The translations under genes and the position numbers were made by a program. A DNA stretch of 33,170 bases from positions 1 through 33,170 of the forward strand of contig DATNMW010000359.1 in assembly GCA_035602155.1 (NCBI GenBank), read 5' to 3'. Below the pieces are notes generated by a model, which saw nothing but the letters and a program-made list of their open reading frames with translations, was not told the origin of the DNA and did no database searches. Shown piece by piece: positions 30,168 through 33,170 of this stretch. Position 1 is the stretch's first letter, and every line of letters begins with the position of its first letter. Source of the DNA: Bog-159 sp035602155. Its GTDB lineage: Bacteria; Acidobacteriota; Terriglobia; Bryobacterales; Bryobacteraceae.

Positions 30168-31691
30168 ATGAAGCTAAACAGAAGCCACGTTACCCTTGCG
30201 CTCCTATTCGGTTGCGCGGGGTTGCTAACCGCAAACCTAGTGAGCCGCACCGGGATTGCCAGCGCGGCCGGCGCTACACCCGCCGCGCTGACCGTTCCTA
30301 GTCCGGTTCAACTATCCAACTCGTTCACAAAGATCGCCAAGGAATCCGAGCCTTCCGTCGTACAGATCGTCAGCACGATACAGGAAAAGCGCGCGAATAC
30401 CCAGTTCTTCTTTAACGGGCAACCATCCAACGGGGAGAATCCGTTTGGCGATATGAACCCGTTCGGTAACATGGTCCCGAACATGCCGCGGCAGCCGCGG
30501 CGCGCCCAAGGCCTAGGTTCCGGCTTTGTCGTGGACCGCAACGGCTACATCCTGACTAACAACCACGTAGTCGAGAACGCCGTCCGCATTCAAGTGACGC
30601 TGCCCGGCGACAAGACCGAGTACACGGCAAAGGTGATCGGCACCGATCCCGAGCTGGACCTCGCGGTCCTGAAGATCGACGCCGGAAAGCAGCTCACACC
30701 GGTCCACATCGGTAACTCCGACGCCATTGAAGTCGGCGACTGGGCCGTCGCCATCGGCTCTCCTTTCGGGCTCGACCAGACCATGACCGCCGGCATCATC
30801 AGCGCCAAAGGCCGCGACCTCGGCGAGCGCGACCACCAACTGCAGCGCTTCCTGCAGACCGACGCCGCCATCAACCGCGGCAATAGCGGAGGCCCGCTGC
30901 TCAATATCAACGGCGAGGTCATCGGCATCAACACCATGATCGTCAGCGGAAGCGGCAATTTCGAAGGCATCGGTTTCGCCCTGCCCATCAACCTGGCCGT
31001 GAATTCGTATAACCAGATCATCAAGAGCGGCAAAGTCTCCCGCGGCGCCATTGGCATTAACTTCGCCCGCGAGGAAAATGGCTCGCTGTTGAAGGCTTAC
31101 GGAGCGTCGGGCGGCGTATTCGTACAGTCGGTGACTGCCGGCGGCCCGGCTGCCAAAGCCGGCATGCAGCCCGCCGATATCATCGTCGGAATCAACGGCC
31201 AGCCCGTGAAAGACGGCGACCAACTCGTACAGACGATTTCGGCGGCGCAGCCAGGCAATACCGTCGAGATGAAGGTCCTGCGCGACGGGAAACCGGTTGA
31301 AGTATCCGTCAAGATTGGCGACCGCGCCGAGATCGTGGCCGAAAACGGTGGAGGCAAGGAATCGGCCGAAGGCCAGGAAGGCGAGACCACGCATGCGCGT
31401 CTGGGCGTCAATGTCCAGAACCTGACTGACTCGGACCGCGAACAAATGGGCCTGAAGGCTGGAGGCGTAGTGATCGCGAGCGTCGAACCCGGTTCGTTCG
31501 CCGAAGACATCGGCCTGCAGAAGGGCGATGTGCTGATGGAGATCAACCGCCACCCCGTAGCCTCGGGCGCCGACGTGCGGAACATCATGCAATCGGCAAA
31601 AACGGGCGATGCCATGGCGTTCAAGCTGATGCGGAATACCGGTGGGAATTGGAGTTCCATATTCGCCGCCGGCACTCTGCAGGCGCAGTAA
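30168..31691 (+). CDS. HtrA/DegP-family serine protease
   Basis: A 507-residue periplasmic protease and chaperone. A hydrophobic segment at 8-25 is the signal or anchor. The trypsin-like domain has the triad His133 (TNNHVV), Asp164 (ELDLAV) and Ser240 (GNSGGP). Two PDZ domains follow at about 285-380 and 410-500 (GVFVQSVTAGGPAAKAGM and GVVIASVEPGSFAEDIGL). A Met/Asn/Pro/Phe-rich loop near 80-110 precedes the catalytic core, as in DegP LA loops. AAAGGA is 7 bases before the ATG and only 33 bases separate it from blaR, so the three genes probably form one stress operon. The exact paralogue (DegP, DegQ or DegS) cannot be assigned. Confidence 0.92.
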   Translation: MKLNRSHVTLALLFGCAGLLTANLVSRTGIASAAGATPAALTVPSPVQLSNSFTKIAKESEPSVVQIVSTIQEKRANTQFFFNGQPSNGENPFGDMNPFGNMVPNMPRQPRRAQGLGSGFVVDRNGYILTNNHVVENAVRIQVTLPGDKTEYTAKVIGTDPELDLAVLKIDAGKQLTPVHIGNSDAIEVGDWAVAIGSPFGLDQTMTAGIISAKGRDLGERDHQLQRFLQTDAAINRGNSGGPLLNINGEVIGINTMIVSGSGNFEGIGFALPINLAVNSYNQIIKSGKVSRGAIGINFAREENGSLLKAYGASGGVFVQSVTAGGPAAKAGMQPADIIVGINGQPVKDGDQLVQTISAAQPGNTVEMKVLRDGKPVEVSVKIGDRAEIVAENGGGKESAEGQEGETTHARLGVNVQNLTDSDREQMGLKAGGVVIASVEPGSFAEDIGLQKGDVLMEINRHPVASGADVRNIMQSAKTGDAMAFKLMRNTGGNWSSIFAAGTLQAQ

Positions 31692-31704
31692 TAAGCAGGG
31701 TGGT

Positions 31705-31736
31705 AGGGCAGGCTTCGGTCCGCTGAAGCCTGCCCT
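31705..31736. terminator. 12-base-pair hairpin between htrA and hicA
   Basis: AGGGCAGGCTTC (31705-31716) and GAAGCCTGCCCT (31725-31736) form a perfect stem with an 8-base loop, between converging genes. No T tract follows on either strand. It may act as a bidirectional terminator or be an interspersed palindromic element. Confidence 0.5.
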
Positions 31737-31740
31737 CTGC

Positions 31741-31944
31741 CTACCCACGAACATCGTCAATTGCTTCGAGTACTTGCTTGACGATCTTCGGATGCAGCGT
31801 CGCGCTGCTATGAAACGGCACAACGACCCTGCGGCCCACTTTGGCGTAGATCCGATGGCTGCCCTTAGACCGCAACCAAGCAAAACCCGCTTTCATGAGC
31901 ATCCCTTCGGCGTCCGCCGCGGTCAGGCGCGGGAGCTTAGGCAT
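31741..31944 (-). CDS. hicA: HicA toxin
   Basis: A 67-residue toxin. GFAWLRSKGSHRIYAKVGRR (20-39) carries the conserved G-S-H of the double-stranded RNA-binding-like fold, with the active His in GSH, and VVVPFHSSATLHPKIVKQVL follows. HicA is an mRNA-cutting interferase. It is encoded after hicB with an 8-base overlap, the common antitoxin-first variant of the system. Confidence 0.93.
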   Translation of the reverse strand: MPKLPRLTAADAEGMLMKAGFAWLRSKGSHRIYAKVGRRVVVPFHSSATLHPKIVKQVLEAIDDVRG

Positions 31945-32158
31945 GAACTTCGACTGCGGTGGTCAGAATCTCGCGGCTCAGTGCAGCCGAGCGCTCATCC
32001 TCGGTCAGAGTCTCCAGGAAGAGTTCGATTGCCTCACGAATATTGGCGAGAGCTTCTTCGACCGTCTTTCCTTGCGATTGGCATCCTTTCAGTTCCGGGC
32101 ACCACGCGTAAGAACCGTCCTCATCCCGTTCGATTACGACACTGACCTTGTGTGTCAT
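31937..32158 (-). CDS. hicB: HicB antitoxin
   Basis: A 73-residue antitoxin with the HicB core: VVIERDEDGSYAWCPELKG (7-25), then CQSQGKTVEEALANIREAIE (26-45), a partial RNase H-like fold. This short form lacks an obvious C-terminal ribbon-helix-helix or helix-turn-helix domain, so autoregulation by direct DNA binding is uncertain. A TACAAT -10-like box on the minus strand at 32172-32167 is 8 bases before the ATG, which suggests a leaderless mRNA. Confidence 0.92.
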   Translation of the reverse strand: MTHKVSVVIERDEDGSYAWCPELKGCQSQGKTVEEALANIREAIELFLETLTEDERSAALSREILTTAVEVHA

Positions 32159-32166
32159 CAGCTATC

Positions 32167-32172
32167 ATTGTA
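32167..32172 (-). promoter_or_regulatory. -10 box of hicBA
   Basis: TACAAT on the minus strand, five of six consensus bases, ends 8 bases before the hicB start codon. No -35 is clear. Expected transcription start is within about two bases of the ATG. Confidence 0.4.
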
Positions 32173-32206
32173 CCTTCAGGCGTGCGTTCTCGGGCATCCG
32201 CCGGAC

Positions 32207-33170
32207 TTACCGCCGCACCGCAAGCCCCGGCGCCACCCCCTCCACCAACTCCCCGCCCTTGACCACTAGAGTCCCGTTTACCAGCACGTACTGAATCCCT
32301 TCCGAATACTGCGCCGGATTCTCGAAGGTCGCCCGATCGATCACCCGCGCCGGATCGAAAATCGTGATATCCGCGTCCGCGCCGACCGCTATGCGGCCCT
32401 TGGTCTTCACGCCGAGCCGGTCGGCCGGCATCACCGTCATCTTGCGCACCGCGTCCATCAGAGTGAGCGCATGCAATTCGCGCACGTACCTGCCCAGCAC
32501 GCGCGCGTAGGTTCCGGCCGCGCGCGGATGCCCTTTGCCGCGCTCCAGAATGCCGTCGCTCGCAATCATGGTCAGCGGATCGGCGATGGCCAATCGCACC
32601 ACCTCCTCCGGAATCGAATGGATGGCCACCATGCCGCCTTGCTGCCGGTAGCGCGCGAAAGACTCGGCGGTTAGCCGCTCGCCCGTCAGCGCCCATTGCA
32701 AATCGCCGAAGCCAATGCCGCCCTGTTTCGCCTGCCAGCCTTCATCGAAGACCGCCGAGCCGATGTCGGTCATACCCGCCGTGTACGGATACATTTCCGT
32801 GGTCACGTCCAATCCGCTGCGCCGCGCGCCTCTAATCATTTGCAAGCACAGCGCCGTTTCGGGCAAGCCCATGCTGGTGATGTGCACCACGTGCAGAGAC
32901 GCGCCGGTAGCCGCCGCATCGGCGATCGCTTCCTGTAGCGCATCGATCACGCCCGGCTCCACAGGCCCTCCGTTCCGTATGTGAACGTAGACCGCCGTCT
33001 TGCGCTCGGCGGCTAGGCCGAACAGCTCCAGGATCTCCGCGCGGGTTGCCAGCGGCACATAAGCGATGCCCATGCCGATGCCCAGCGCACCGTCGTCCAG
33101 GCCGCGGCGCACTAAGTCGTAGGTCTGGCGGATTTCCGCGGGTGTGGCGGCGCCTTTCGCGGCATCCCGC
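32207..33170 (-). CDS. N-acyl-D-amino-acid deacylase (D-aminoacylase), 5' partial
   Basis: The frame is open to the right edge of the window, so only the C-terminal 320 residues are present; a GTG at 33112 is an internal codon, not a supported start. GALGIGMGIAYVP and VHITSMGLPET are amidohydrolase barrel motifs, and MIASDGILERGKGHPRAAGT carries the catalytic Asp of the D-aminoacylase group. The end, GRIAVGADADITIFDPARV and a VLVNGTLVV strand, is the small beta-sandwich of the amidohydrolase superfamily. The enzyme removes acyl groups from N-acyl-D-amino acids or related dipeptides, using zinc. It begins upstream of the hicBA pair on the same strand but ends 35 bases before the hicB promoter. 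Confidence 0.85.
   Translation of the reverse strand, partial: RDAAKGAATPAEIRQTYDLVRRGLDDGALGIGMGIAYVPLATRAEILELFGLAAERKTAVYVHIRNGGPVEPGVIDALQEAIADAAATGASLHVVHITSMGLPETALCLQMIRGARRSGLDVTTEMYPYTAGMTDIGSAVFDEGWQAKQGGIGFGDLQWALTGERLTAESFARYRQQGGMVAIHSIPEEVVRLAIADPLTMIASDGILERGKGHPRAAGTYARVLGRYVRELHALTLMDAVRKMTVMPADRLGVKTKGRIAVGADADITIFDPARVIDRATFENPAQYSEGIQYVLVNGTLVVKGGELVEGVAPGLAVRR

Noticed and set aside
30513..31883. Long open frame (456 codons) antisense to the htrA gene
   Set aside because: It mirrors a clear protease gene with all catalytic motifs, has no recognisable domain, and arises from GC-rich codon bias.

Overview
The window looks like chromosomal DNA of an acidobacterium of the Solibacter/Bryobacter type. 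The strongest sequence evidence is the C-terminal domain of the large secreted protein at 8944-12330, which I recognise as TIGR03437, a domain described from Candidatus Solibacter usitatus. The paired DUF1549/DUF1553 and DUF1501 proteins, BACON repeats, a bacterial G1 glutamic peptidase, a BlaI/BlaR-type pair and a high-GC, gene-dense layout fit that view. The assignment rests on protein families, not on a database match. There is no gene-free stretch over 300 bases, and I see no tRNA, rRNA, CRISPR array or intact insertion sequence.

Layout from left to right. (1) 1-3094, plus strand: the end of a multi-pass membrane protein, a structured inverted repeat, then an anchored alpha/beta hydrolase coupled to a TMEM175-like channel protein. 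(2) 3107-8822, minus strand: a tricorn-like S41 protease, a serine beta-lactamase-fold hydrolase whose 3' end is decayed, and an RMD1-like membrane protein, probably one operon. (3) 8944-14906, plus strand: a secreted lipase-like protein with three BACON domains, an aldo/keto reductase, a radical SAM protein, and a DUF4160/DUF2442 pair in which DUF4160 is broken. (4) 15011-21581: a periplasmic redox group, with a DUF1549/DUF1553 cytochrome overlapped by a cytochrome c/PQQ propeller protein and, beyond an inverted G1 peptidase, a Tat-exported DUF1501 protein. (5) 21530-27731, mostly minus strand: a vitamin B12 locus. A cobalamin riboswitch precedes a BtuB-like TonB-dependent receptor, followed by a secreted phosphatase. 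A separate tightly coupled operon encodes a PduO-type adenosyltransferase, a DUF6580 membrane protein, a DUF71/COG2102 PP-loop ATPase and a BtuF-like protein without a signal peptide. (6) 27785-32158: an AbrB/PemK toxin-antitoxin pair, a BlaI-BlaR(M56)-HtrA operon with a recognisable promoter and operator candidates, and a HicBA pair. (7) 32207-33170: the 3' part of an N-acyl-D-amino-acid deacylase.

The most coherent and possibly new system is the B12 locus. It has an outer-membrane receptor under riboswitch control, adenosylation, and a binding protein, but no BtuC or BtuD in the window. A DUF6580 membrane protein and a PP-loop ATPase sit where the inner-membrane importer would be expected. 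Their role in B12 uptake or remodelling is inference from context. Other points of interest are two genes caught in decay, structured palindromic elements between genes, and several starts lying directly behind -10 boxes, which suggests leaderless mRNAs.
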